Shown here: piece after piece, positions 35,323 to 43,854 of the stretch
Layout: each line of letters begins with the position of its first letter
How positions within the stretch are numbered: position 1 is the stretch's first letter
Source of the DNA: Oscillatoriales cyanobacterium CG2_30_40_61
GTDB lineage: Bacteria > Cyanobacteriota > Cyanobacteriia > Cyanobacteriales > Microcoleaceae
Length of the DNA stretch: 64,000 nucleotides
Assembly (NCBI GenBank): GCA_001873365.1
Contig: MNYZ01000018.1
Coordinates: forward strand, 1 to 64,000
Direction of reading: 5' to 3'
Notes under the pieces: model-generated
The model's input: only the letters and a program-made list of their open reading frames with translations
Databases searched by the model: none
Told to the model about the DNA's origin: nothing
Position numbers and translations under genes: made by a program

Positions 35323-36249
35323 ATGAAAGTAGCAGTTACAGGAGCCACAGGTTTTGTCGGTAGTCGTTTAGTAGAGCGACTCCAACGGTCAGGACATTCG
35401 GTATTAGTTCTCACCCGTCATCCGGAAAAAGCTCAACGGGTATTTCCCAGTTCTGTCTATTCCCAGTTAGAAATTGTTGGTTATACTCCCACGATATCCG
35501 GGGCTTGGCAACAGGCAATTTCTGGATGTGATGGAGTAGTGAATTTAGCCGGGGCGGGAATTGCCGATGAAAGATGGACACCGCAACGCAAACAGGAAAT
35601 TTTAGAAAGTCGGGCCACGGCTACCCAGAAATTAGTCGAAGCGATCGCTTTAGCTAATTCTAAACCTAGCGTCCTGGTTAGTGCTTCGGCCGTCGGATAT
35701 TACGGAACCAGCGAAACCGCCCTATTTGATGAACATAGCCCCTCTGGACAGGATTTTTTAGCCAAGGTCTGTCTCGCCTGGGAAACCGCGGCCCAACAGG
35801 TCAAGGAAGGGGGAACCCGTTTAGTTATTTTAAGATTGGGGATTGTTTTAGCCATGGGGGGAGCCTTGGGAAAAATGCTGACTCCCTTTAAACTGTTTGC
35901 CGGGGGGCCATTGGGTTCGGGGGAACAATGGTTTTCTTGGATTCATCGAGAGGATTTAGTCAATTTAATTCTATTAAGTTTAACCAATTCCGAAATCGAA
36001 GGAGTTCTAAATGCCACCGCCCCCAACCCGGTCAAAATGGGGCAGTTATGTCATGCTTTAGGGGAAGTTCTCCATCGTCCCTCTTGGCTTCCGGTTCCTG
36101 ATTTTGCCCTAGAAATGTTATTAGGAGATGCCGCCCAAGTTATTCTCCAAGGTCAACAAGTCCTACCCAAACGTACCCTATCCTACAATTTTAATTATCA
36201 ATATCCAACAGTTAAACCTGCCCTAGAAGACATTTTATCTTCTTCATAA
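35323..36249 (+). CDS. TIGR01777-type epimerase
   Basis: A 308-residue atypical SDR of the YfcH/TIGR01777 group. It has the NAD(P)-binding ATGFVGSRLVERLQRSGH, GVVNLAGAGIADERWT, LVSASAVGYYG and ILRLGIVLAMGGALGKML. The C-terminus with LPVPDFALEMLLGD is typical. Plant and cyanobacterial homologues have been described as related to chloroplast SulA-like proteins, but the biochemical reaction is uncertain. Monocistronic. Confidence 0.88.
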   Translation: MKVAVTGATGFVGSRLVERLQRSGHSVLVLTRHPEKAQRVFPSSVYSQLEIVGYTPTISGAWQQAISGCDGVVNLAGAGIADERWTPQRKQEILESRATATQKLVEAIALANSKPSVLVSASAVGYYGTSETALFDEHSPSGQDFLAKVCLAWETAAQQVKEGGTRLVILRLGIVLAMGGALGKMLTPFKLFAGGPLGSGEQWFSWIHREDLVNLILLSLTNSEIEGVLNATAPNPVKMGQLCHALGEVLHRPSWLPVPDFALEMLLGDAAQVILQGQQVLPKRTLSYNFNYQYPTVKPALEDILSSS

Positions 36250-36257
36250 ATAAACAC

Positions 36258-36330
36258 GGATTTAAGAAGATTACGCAGATTAACGCAGATTAAAATCCGT
36301 GAAATCCGTGAAATCCTCTTAAATCCGTGA
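36258..36330. repeat. AAATCCGTG / ACGCAGATTAA direct repeats
   Basis: A stretch with two copies of ACGCAGATTAA and four of the ATCCGTGA-like motif (GGATTTAAGAAG at one end, CTTAAATCCGTG at the other, complementary to each other). It can fold as a long imperfect hairpin ahead of the GTPase gene. Similar sequence is a widespread intergenic repeat in cyanobacteria. Confidence 0.65.
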
Positions 36331-36349
36331 TCCCCATTCCCTATTAATA

Positions 36350-37750
36350 ATGAATCATTTTGATCAAGCTCGTTCTAGTTTAAAACAAACTTTATCCCGT
36401 TATCACCATTTACAACGGGGGCGACGCAGTTCCCATCCTGAATTACAAGCCACCTTACAAAAACAGTTAGAAATCCTCTCAACTAATTTAGAAAAACTAG
36501 AACAAGGAATTATTAGAATTGCGGTATTTGGTTTAGTCAGTCGCGGAAAATCGGCGGTTTTAAATGCTTTATTGGGGGAAAAAATTCTCCAAACTGGGCC
36601 GTTAAATGGGGTAACTCAATGGCCCCGTTCTATTCGTTGGAGTGTGCCTTTATCTCAGATTGAAGCACCAAATCGGATTGATAATATTGACGAATCAAAT
36701 CCGATTCAAGTTGAGTTAATTGATACCCCAGGATTAGATGAAGTCGCCGGACAGGTGCGGGGGGATATGGCAAAGGAAGTTACCCGCCAAGCGGATTTAA
36801 TTTTATTTGTGGTAGCGGGGGATTTAACTAGAACTGAATATGAGGCTTTATTAGAATTACAAAATGCTCATAAACCATTAATTATTGTTTTTAATAAAAT
36901 TGATTTATATACAGAAATAGAACGGGAAAAAATCTATCAAAATTTACAAAATCTAGCCAAAGGTAAAGATATTTCTATTGTTGAATCTTCTAATAAATCT
37001 CAACCTTTTGAAATTGTCAAGGTATCAGCCGAACCCGCACCCATCCAGTTAAGAATTGAATGGCCGGATGGTCGAATAACATACCAATGGGAATCTCCCG
37101 CTTCCCAAATTGATGAATTAAAACAGATTATTTTAAAGCTATTAAATCGAGAAGGACGCTCACTTTTAGCTTTAAATGCTTTAGTTCAAGGGAGAGAAGC
37201 GGAAAGGATTATCGCTCGTCAAAGTATTGAATTACAAGCGACGGAAGCAGAGGAATTAATCTGGAAATTTACTTGTTATAAAGCCGTAGCCGTAGCCTTA
37301 AATCCGATTGCAATTTTAGATGTTTTGGGTGCAACTATTAGCGATTTAATTTTAATTCGGTCTTTAGCCCGTTTATATGGTTTACCCATGACCAGTTATC
37401 AAGCGGGGAAATTATGGAAAAAAATTCTATTAAGTTCGGGAGGGTTACTATTAGCTGAAATGGGTAGTGGTTGGATATTGGGATTTGGTAAAAGTGCGGC
37501 TGGGTTAGCAACGGATCTCGCTAATTATGCCGGAATTGCTATTACTCAAGCCTCAATTTCTGCCTATCTAACCTATACGGTTGGTCAGGCGGCGCAAGTC
37601 TATTTAGAAAAAGGCTGTACTTGGGGTGAACAGGGTATTGATACCGCTATTCAAGAGATTTTAAATCAAGTTAACCGAGATAGTTTTATCCTGCGCTTAA
37701 AGTCGGAAATTGATCGAAGTTCTCAACTTGATTCTTTGGAAGTAGATTGA
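36350..37750 (+). CDS. Dynamin/Era-like GTPase with DUF697-type C-terminus
   Basis: A 466-residue protein. A coiled N-terminus (1-55) precedes a P-loop GTPase: G1 GLVSRGKS at 61-68, G3 DTPG at 125-128 and G4 NKID at 182-185. The C-terminal half (about 295-440) contains several hydrophobic helices (ALNPIAILDVLGATISDLIL and GIAITQASISAYLTYTVGQAA) as in DUF697 proteins. It is therefore probably a membrane-associated GTPase; role unknown. The last 28 bp overlap the convergent gene's 3' end. Confidence 0.82.
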   Translation: MNHFDQARSSLKQTLSRYHHLQRGRRSSHPELQATLQKQLEILSTNLEKLEQGIIRIAVFGLVSRGKSAVLNALLGEKILQTGPLNGVTQWPRSIRWSVPLSQIEAPNRIDNIDESNPIQVELIDTPGLDEVAGQVRGDMAKEVTRQADLILFVVAGDLTRTEYEALLELQNAHKPLIIVFNKIDLYTEIEREKIYQNLQNLAKGKDISIVESSNKSQPFEIVKVSAEPAPIQLRIEWPDGRITYQWESPASQIDELKQIILKLLNREGRSLLALNALVQGREAERIIARQSIELQATEAEELIWKFTCYKAVAVALNPIAILDVLGATISDLILIRSLARLYGLPMTSYQAGKLWKKILLSSGGLLLAEMGSGWILGFGKSAAGLATDLANYAGIAITQASISAYLTYTVGQAAQVYLEKGCTWGEQGIDTAIQEILNQVNRDSFILRLKSEIDRSSQLDSLEVD

Positions 37751-38157
37751 GTTGAATTAGGATCTTTTGTGGGAAAGGTCATAAAATTACCAAATCCCCC
37801 CAATGTTTGATATTTATATCCGGCTATTTCGGTGGTATAAACACTAAATAAAATCGCATTTTGTCGCGTTGTGGATTTATCTACCGTGTCTTTAATTAGG
37901 TGACGTTGGTTGACTACTAAGGTATTACAAGTATTCACTAATGCACTAGAAAATCCTTTTAAAAATTCAGGAACTTGGGATTCTTTACAAATTGATTTTT
38001 TAATTTCGGCGGATAATTTATCGGAAGCATAATTAATATATTCCTCCCGTTGGGGATTGGTAAATGCCATGGTTCCGGCTAAAATAGTCAGTAGGATTGC
38101 GCCTTTTCCTAGATAACCCGAAGATGATTGAGATGGAACATAATCAAGTCTCGCCAT
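37723..38157 (-). CDS. DUF4359-like protein
   Basis: A 144-residue protein with one hydrophobic N-terminal segment (KGAILLTILAGTMAF, residues about 18-32). A conserved-looking block follows, TNPQREEYINYASDKLSAEIKK, with cysteines at KSICKES and NTCNTLV, then QNAILFSVYTTEIAGYKYQTLGGFGNF. This fits DUF4359 as I recall it; function is unknown. The two cysteines could form a disulfide if the protein faces the periplasm. The serine-rich tail overlaps the GTPase gene on the other strand. Confidence 0.7.
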   Translation of the reverse strand: MARLDYVPSQSSSGYLGKGAILLTILAGTMAFTNPQREEYINYASDKLSAEIKKSICKESQVPEFLKGFSSALVNTCNTLVVNQRHLIKDTVDKSTTRQNAILFSVYTTEIAGYKYQTLGGFGNFMTFPTKDPNSTQSTSKESS

Positions 38158-38187
38158 GGCATTTACTAAAAATAAAGACTATCCCAA

Positions 38188-38811
38188 TTATATCTTTCCA
38201 GGGTTCCTCTGTCGATTCAGGATTTCGCTAGAAGCAGAAAAACCAGATTTGGGAGTAACCGCTTGAAATTGCGAGTCTAAGGTAACAAAATAGAGTTCCA
38301 CATCCAAACTCGGATATCGCTCCCGAATTGCTGTATAGGCTTGGTTTAAATAATCAACATGGGCTTGATATTCCCGTTCGGGATTTTCATGCAGGTTAGG
38401 GTCAATTAAACTAGAGTATGCTCCACAATCTTCATGATCTAAGATGATCACTTTTTCAATATCATGGAGTTTATAGGATAACTCTAATTGATCCCAAAAA
38501 ACCGTTGATTCTTCTTGATGGGGAAAACCAGAAATTGCTAAGGAAGCTCCGGCTAGGGCTGTCCAGTCATACTTTTGAGGTAAAATATTAGACATAAATT
38601 GTTGTTCGGCGTTCATAAACCGAAAATCAATACAACTTAATACTAAAGCCTTGGCGTGATGATTCTCAGACAGAGCGGGTTTAGCAAATTCTAACAGAGG
38701 AATAGAAACAATAGTTGTTAATAGCGATCGCATAAACCAACGACGACTTAACAAATGGGAACAATTCCCCCCACAGTCACATCCGGTGAATCCCTTAAAA
38801 TTATGGTTCAT
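38188..38811 (-). CDS. Beta-carbonic-anhydrase-like protein with Tat-type signal
   Basis: A 207-residue protein. The zinc-site motifs of beta-carbonic anhydrases are present: CIDFRF (C60, D62, R64) and HEDCGAY (H126, C129). The N-terminus has SRRWFMRSLLTTIVSIPLLEFAKPALS, quoted in part, whose SRRWFM matches the twin-arginine S-R-R-x-F-L/M pattern. Export to the periplasm or lumen is therefore likely. A cysteine cluster precedes it (C11, C13, C17). The ATG overlaps the SulP stop codon by four bases, so the two are translationally coupled. The natural inference is bicarbonate/CO2 interconversion beside the transporter. A carbonic-anhydrase-like protein with another activity cannot be excluded. 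Confidence 0.82.
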   Translation of the reverse strand: MNHNFKGFTGCDCGGNCSHLLSRRWFMRSLLTTIVSIPLLEFAKPALSENHHAKALVLSCIDFRFMNAEQQFMSNILPQKYDWTALAGASLAISGFPHQEESTVFWDQLELSYKLHDIEKVIILDHEDCGAYSSLIDPNLHENPEREYQAHVDYLNQAYTAIRERYPSLDVELYFVTLDSQFQAVTPKSGFSASSEILNRQRNPGKI

Positions 38812-40451
38812 GTTTGAAATTCCAGTGCTTTTTCTTTAATAGGTTCTTCCAGGGAGCGAATAGCTGCATCAGTGGTTTCAAAACAGTTATTTTGACCAAT
38901 TTTATCCAAAAGACCACTTCGTTCTAAACGTTCTTGAACTTGAGGTTGCATACCACTTAAAATCAAACGACAACCCCGACGTTTTAGGTCTTGATAAATG
39001 TCTTCGAGAGCCACTAAAGCGGTGGTATCAATATTAGGAACAAACCGGAGTCGTAAAATTAAATACTTGACTTGAGGTTCTTCTCTTAAGAAGGTAGCAA
39101 ATCGTTCCGCCGCTCCAAAAAATAGAGGGCCATCAACCCGATACACGGCAATTTCTTTAGTTAATTCTAAAGGAATTCCAGGGGGAAAAGCTTCGGATTC
39201 GGGCACTTTTGCCAAATCCATTTCACTCATGCGCTTGATAAACAAAACACTAGCCGCAATTAAACCCACTTCCACAGCCAGAATTAAATCAAAACCAATG
39301 GTAATCCCCCAAGTCAGTAACATCACGCCAAAATCAGCGTAATCGGCTCTCAAAAGCAAGCCAATGGTTTCCCACTCAATCATTCTGACACTGGTGACCA
39401 TCAAAATTCCCGCTAAGGCAGCTAGGGGAATTTGAGCAGCTAGAGGTGCCAATATAACTACAATCAAGGCCAGGACAACACCGTGAATCACTCCCGAAAG
39501 ACGAGTCCTCCCCCCAGAGCGGACGTTAACAGCAGTGCGGGCGATGGCTCCAGTGGCCGGAATTCCCCCAAAAAAGGGAACAACGATATTAGCCAATCCT
39601 TGACCAATCAGTTCTCGGTTACTATTGTGTTTATCACTAACGGTCATGCCATCGGCTACCACCGCCGATAGTAAGGATTCAATACTTCCTAACGCCGCTA
39701 ATGCTAAGGCGGGATTAATTAATTCTCGGAGTAAGCTCCAATCTTGCCAATGGGGAATAATATGGGGAAGGGGCAAAGATTGGGGAATTTCGCCAATCAT
39801 TTGAATATTCAGGTGAAAATAGGCGGTTAATCCGGTTGCTAAGACTAATCCGACCAAAGAGCCCGGAATTAGACGGGTGATTTTGATCCAAAATAGTTTG
39901 GTGACAATCACAACGCTGGCGATCGCGACCGTTGGCCAATTAATATTTTCTAAATGGCTAAAAGTTTCTAATAGACCAGGAAAGAAGTGTTCACTTCGAG
40001 GTAAATCTAAGCCGAAAAAATTATTCAGTTGGCTACAAAAAATAATCACCGCAATCCCATTGGTAAAGCCAGTGGTGACCGGATAGGGAATAAATTTAAC
40101 GATTTGGCCTAATTTAGTCACTCCCAGAGCCACCTGGATGATTCCGGCCATGACTCCTGCGATCCAAACCTTCTCAATCCCATATTTGCTGACAATTCCA
40201 ATCAAAACTACGGCCATGGCTCCGGTGGGCCCGGTAATTTGTACCTGTGACCCCCCACAGATAGCGGCTACAATCCCGGCAATAATGGCGGTATAAAGTC
40301 CGGCCTTGGGTTCGACTCCACTGGCGACGGCAAAGGCTAGGGCTAGGGGTAGGGCGACAATGGCGGCGGTAATTCCTCCGGTTAAATCACCTCGCCAAGA
40401 GCCAAAAATATTACCTAAGCCCAAGTTTGGTTTAATTACTTCTTCTGTCAT
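38808..40451 (-). CDS. SulP-family anion transporter (BicA-like)
   Basis: A 547-residue membrane transporter with 10-14 hydrophobic segments in residues 20-420 and a C-terminal STAS domain (about 435-540, with YRVDGPLFFGAAERFA and YLILRLRFVPNIDTTALVALEDI). SulP landmarks include LPLALAFAVASGVEPKAGLYTAI and GPTGAMAVVL. Members carry sulfate, bicarbonate or other anions. Coupling to a carbonic-anhydrase-like gene favours bicarbonate, as in cyanobacterial BicA, but this is inference. An ArsR-type regulator gene lies 72 bp upstream on the same strand. Confidence 0.88.
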   Translation of the reverse strand: MTEEVIKPNLGLGNIFGSWRGDLTGGITAAIVALPLALAFAVASGVEPKAGLYTAIIAGIVAAICGGSQVQITGPTGAMAVVLIGIVSKYGIEKVWIAGVMAGIIQVALGVTKLGQIVKFIPYPVTTGFTNGIAVIIFCSQLNNFFGLDLPRSEHFFPGLLETFSHLENINWPTVAIASVVIVTKLFWIKITRLIPGSLVGLVLATGLTAYFHLNIQMIGEIPQSLPLPHIIPHWQDWSLLRELINPALALAALGSIESLLSAVVADGMTVSDKHNSNRELIGQGLANIVVPFFGGIPATGAIARTAVNVRSGGRTRLSGVIHGVVLALIVVILAPLAAQIPLAALAGILMVTSVRMIEWETIGLLLRADYADFGVMLLTWGITIGFDLILAVEVGLIAASVLFIKRMSEMDLAKVPESEAFPPGIPLELTKEIAVYRVDGPLFFGAAERFATFLREEPQVKYLILRLRFVPNIDTTALVALEDIYQDLKRRGCRLILSGMQPQVQERLERSGLLDKIGQNNCFETTDAAIRSLEEPIKEKALEFQT

Positions 40452-40523
40452 GGCGGTGATTTACTCTAATTAATGTTGTGATAGTCATTGGCCAGCTTCA
40501 GAGTTCGGATCTTCGAGATTTTC

Positions 40524-40829
40524 TCAAGCATCACGCACTTCTAGGAGATGGTTATTAAAAACTTCTAGGGCGGCATCGAGAACTTTAAAAATCCCTGGAT
40601 CACGAATGCAGTAAAAGATATAGTTTCCCTGTCGTCGGGCTTTTACCAAATTATAGCGACGCAGAATTGCTAATTGCTGAGAGACTGAAGATGCTTCAAC
40701 TTCAATCCATTGGGCGATATCGTTAACGCTTTTTTCCCCAACACGCAAGGTGTCTAAAATCTGGATCCGCAGAGGGTTAGACAGGACTTTGAAGAAATCG
40801 GCTTTGAAGTAACTGGGCTGAAATGTCAT
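40524..40829 (-). CDS. ArsR-type winged-helix repressor
   Basis: A 101-residue HTH regulator with ADFFKVLSNPLRIQILDTLRVGEKSVNDIAQ and the recognition helix ASSVSQQLAILRRYNLVKARRQGNYIFYCI. No CxC metal motif is visible in the recognition helix, so sensing of arsenic or cadmium is unlikely. It is the first gene of the unit with SulP and the carbonic-anhydrase-like gene, so it may control them and itself. What it senses is unknown; inorganic carbon status would be a reasonable guess. Confidence 0.87.
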   Translation of the reverse strand: MTFQPSYFKADFFKVLSNPLRIQILDTLRVGEKSVNDIAQWIEVEASSVSQQLAILRRYNLVKARRQGNYIFYCIRDPGIFKVLDAALEVFNNHLLEVRDA

Positions 40830-40995
40830 TTCATTAGGTTTCTATCTGAGTACCTGCAAATATCTTCAGATAGTTTAGCACAAAAATGGGAGGAGCAACC
40901 CGCGATCCTGTGGATTGTTGTTCTCCTCCCTGTGGGCTATGATTTTTGAAACCCCATGTCGGGAATGAATTAAAATTCACTGATTCCGATGATTT

Positions 40996-43431
40996 TCAAC
41001 TCAAATCTTTTGTAATATTCTGAAATAGCCAATAATCTTGATATTCTGATAAAATAAAATCCATAGCTTCTTCTAGTTTGACTTCTAAATCATAATTTTG
41101 AATATCTACTATCATTTGATAAAATAACTCAAACAAAACTCGATAATCTTGATTCCAAACCATCAATTTTCCATTTTTAGAATGTTGCAGTTTTTCTAAC
41201 TCAAATAGGCTTTTCTGACCACTGATGGGATAATCGGTTTGATCTCGACAGAGAATAAATTTAAAATTAGGTTTTAAAATCAATAACTCATTCCAGTTTT
41301 TCATTCTATGGAAAAAGGGCGCTCCACCTAGATGCAAAAATCCCACGACAAAACTATGGGTTTGAGTTTGAATAACTAAATGTTCAGGAATCACCCGTTT
41401 TCCTAAGTGTAAAACATCAAAACTCAAGGGAGAAATAACTAACATTAAGGCTTCTAAAATCGTGATTAATTTTCCTAAATCGTCACTATCGGTGAGGATT
41501 TTAGGTTTAGCTAAATTCGCTTCTAAACAAATTCGTTGCGCGTTTAAATAATTTTTGAGTTGACGTTTAGACGCGGAATCAAAGGAGGGGATAAACCCAA
41601 ATAATTCCTCGTTAAATACTTCTAAATTTTGCTGATTTTTTTCCTCTAAAACCTTGATAATTTGAGTCATTCCCTGTTTCATTTGTTCCAGTTCAATTTC
41701 TAACTGTTTTAACCGGATTTCCACCTCGGTTTCATCGGTTTGTAATACGGGAATTAGTTGATGTTTCGGGAGAGGAATTCCATCAACTTTATAGCGGTAA
41801 TAATCCGCCGCCACATTCAGGACTGTCCGAATAGAAATATGATTTAAAATTCCAGTAATTTCGTCCACTTCAAATAAATCATCCAGGGTGACATCTAACC
41901 CTTGTAATTTTAAATTCAATAACTGTTTTAACTCTTGATTAGAAGGACGGTTGAGAAACACCTGGGACTGGGATACCCGATCAATAATTGACCCATCAAA
42001 AACCTGTTTAAATTGTTGCCAGCGATCAGGAAATAGATTTAAAATAATTAAACTATTCGGAATATGGGTAAAAATCTCTTTAATCGCAGTTCCAAAACAG
42101 TGTAATAACCGTTCATTATGTTTTAATCCTAATCCTTCTAACTGATCAAAAACAATGATTAAAGGTTCATCTAATAGGGATAAACACCCCAAAACCTTTA
42201 ACGCTTCTAAAGATGCTTCCTCCCGACTCAATTCATCTTCCCAAGAGGGTAAACCTACCCGGTCTAATTCTTCTTGGGGGAGATTATTCATGGCTAACCA
42301 TTGGGTAATAATTTGACGCCGATTAAAGTCCGTATAGCCACAAAATTTCACAATTCCCTGTAAAAATTTAGGGGCGTAACCGGCGGCGGAAAAGTTATTA
42401 TTCCACCACTCTAAAGCCCGTTTTTCAATATGTTGCCAAAATTCCCGTTTGGTCTTGGTTTCCGCTTGGGATAAGTCGGTAAATAGCTTTAAATTTCCCC
42501 CTTGAATTAGTTGTAAGATCTTTTCATCTTTTTGGGTTTTTGAGGTAAAATAGTTATCGGTAGATTTAATAATCTCGGCAAAACTATTAGCCAATAAATA
42601 CTCAAGCTGAGTGTGAATACTATTTGGAACAATTTGGATTAAGGATTCTAAAATTCGACTATAGGTATGAAATAAAACCGTATCAGAATTATTGGGTTGA
42701 CGGATAAATAATAATCTATTTTTGGTTAATAAATCCTTGGCTAATCGCATCATCAGATGGGTTTTACCTGATCCGGGTTCCCCAATCACAATCGCCCCTT
42801 TTGTTTGATGATTAAAGTCTAATTTAATATCTGCTAAAATAGATTTTAAGCGATCGCATTCTTCCGCAAAAATTCCGCGAAAATCCGGGTGATCCTGAAA
42901 AGGAGTATCAACCCGACTGCTTCCAAAAGGGTTAGGTTGGGTTTTTAATTCTTTTTTCAGAAATTCATTTGCAATATGTTTATAAAGTTGATAGGTAAAT
43001 AACGCATCATATTTAGCTCTATGGGCAGAATCTTTCTTGAAAAATTGACCCTCTAATTTAAGTCTTAAATGTTTACTTAAAGCCTCTAAAGAATGACTAT
43101 TTAATTGGGGTAAATAGCGTTGAGCTAGTTCAAAACTACACTGGAAATCTAATTGGGGAGCAGAGATTCCCACGGCTTTAAAAGTATTTCTCAATATTTC
43201 AATATCATGTTGAGCATAATGACAAATAATCACTTGAGATTGAGCAATTTCCAGAAATTCTGTTAAAATTACTTTTAACGGTTTAGTTAGATGGGCAATT
43301 TTAGGACTTTGGGGATGATTTTCCACAAAGGCTTCATAGATTAATTCTCCTTGCTCATTGACAATGGCTAATTCTCTTAAAATTGGTTGTCCTTCCGTAT
43401 CAATAACAATAAAGTTTTTTGTAGTTTTCAT
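40996..43431 (-). CDS. DEDDh 3'-5' exonuclease fused to a P-loop ATPase
   Basis: An 811-residue multidomain protein. Residues 1-160 match an RNase T/DnaQ-like exonuclease with all five catalytic residues: D11 and E13 (IDTEG), D76 (HYAQHD), H137 and D142 (HRAKYDALFTYQLY). A P-loop ATPase follows, with Walker A GEPGSGKT at 217-224 and Walker B LIIVFDQLE at 424-432, extending to about 560. A coiled coil at about 567-605 leads to a C-terminal region (about 640-811) I cannot assign. It stands alone, convergent to nothing. The combination resembles defence or DNA/RNA repair ATPases, but no known system is recognised. Confidence 0.8.
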   Translation of the reverse strand: MKTTKNFIVIDTEGQPILRELAIVNEQGELIYEAFVENHPQSPKIAHLTKPLKVILTEFLEIAQSQVIICHYAQHDIEILRNTFKAVGISAPQLDFQCSFELAQRYLPQLNSHSLEALSKHLRLKLEGQFFKKDSAHRAKYDALFTYQLYKHIANEFLKKELKTQPNPFGSSRVDTPFQDHPDFRGIFAEECDRLKSILADIKLDFNHQTKGAIVIGEPGSGKTHLMMRLAKDLLTKNRLLFIRQPNNSDTVLFHTYSRILESLIQIVPNSIHTQLEYLLANSFAEIIKSTDNYFTSKTQKDEKILQLIQGGNLKLFTDLSQAETKTKREFWQHIEKRALEWWNNNFSAAGYAPKFLQGIVKFCGYTDFNRRQIITQWLAMNNLPQEELDRVGLPSWEDELSREEASLEALKVLGCLSLLDEPLIIVFDQLEGLGLKHNERLLHCFGTAIKEIFTHIPNSLIILNLFPDRWQQFKQVFDGSIIDRVSQSQVFLNRPSNQELKQLLNLKLQGLDVTLDDLFEVDEITGILNHISIRTVLNVAADYYRYKVDGIPLPKHQLIPVLQTDETEVEIRLKQLEIELEQMKQGMTQIIKVLEEKNQQNLEVFNEELFGFIPSFDSASKRQLKNYLNAQRICLEANLAKPKILTDSDDLGKLITILEALMLVISPLSFDVLHLGKRVIPEHLVIQTQTHSFVVGFLHLGGAPFFHRMKNWNELLILKPNFKFILCRDQTDYPISGQKSLFELEKLQHSKNGKLMVWNQDYRVLFELFYQMIVDIQNYDLEVKLEEAMDFILSEYQDYWLFQNITKDLS

Positions 43432-43659
43432 AGCAATTAATCACAATAAATAATCTCTAAACGTAGAATTAAATGATCAAGAGCACAAGATCCCCTGGAC
43501 TTCCCTCACTTGCTTCTATGTTCATTGTCACTCAAATTGAACGTTATTATCACAGAATTTTAGAGATGAGCGTCCCTGATTTAACCGGGAAAATACGGAA
43601 TAATTAAATTATTCAGTTAATCTCTATTCTTTCCACCGTTAAGGATTTGGAGGGTGATT

Positions 43660-43773
43660 ATGAAAGTTTATCCTAAACCTCTGCGCTCTAACCCCTACAA
43701 CAGTTACCGCGACCCTAAAACCGGACGCTGGTTAGTTGTCAAACCCCTGGAGAATTCCGCTAGAATGGATTAA
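43660..43773 (+). CDS. Conserved 37-residue protein
   Basis: ATG to TAA encodes MKVYPKPLRSNPYNSYRDP followed by KTGRWLVVKPLENSARMD. A good GGAGGGTGATT ribosome binding site precedes it. The sequence has a single-strand-like folding pattern (YRDPxTGxWLVV) that I have seen in small cyanobacterial hypothetical proteins, so it is likely real. No function is known. It lies in the 423-bp gap upstream of Cry-DASH; the rest of the gap shows no other gene. Confidence 0.65.
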   Translation: MKVYPKPLRSNPYNSYRDPKTGRWLVVKPLENSARMD

Positions 43774-43854
43774 GTGTAACGTTTTGTAAATCCGTGGGTT
43801 AGACTAACAGATGGACTGCTAAAACGAACTTAACCCTTTAGACGGCTAATTATT

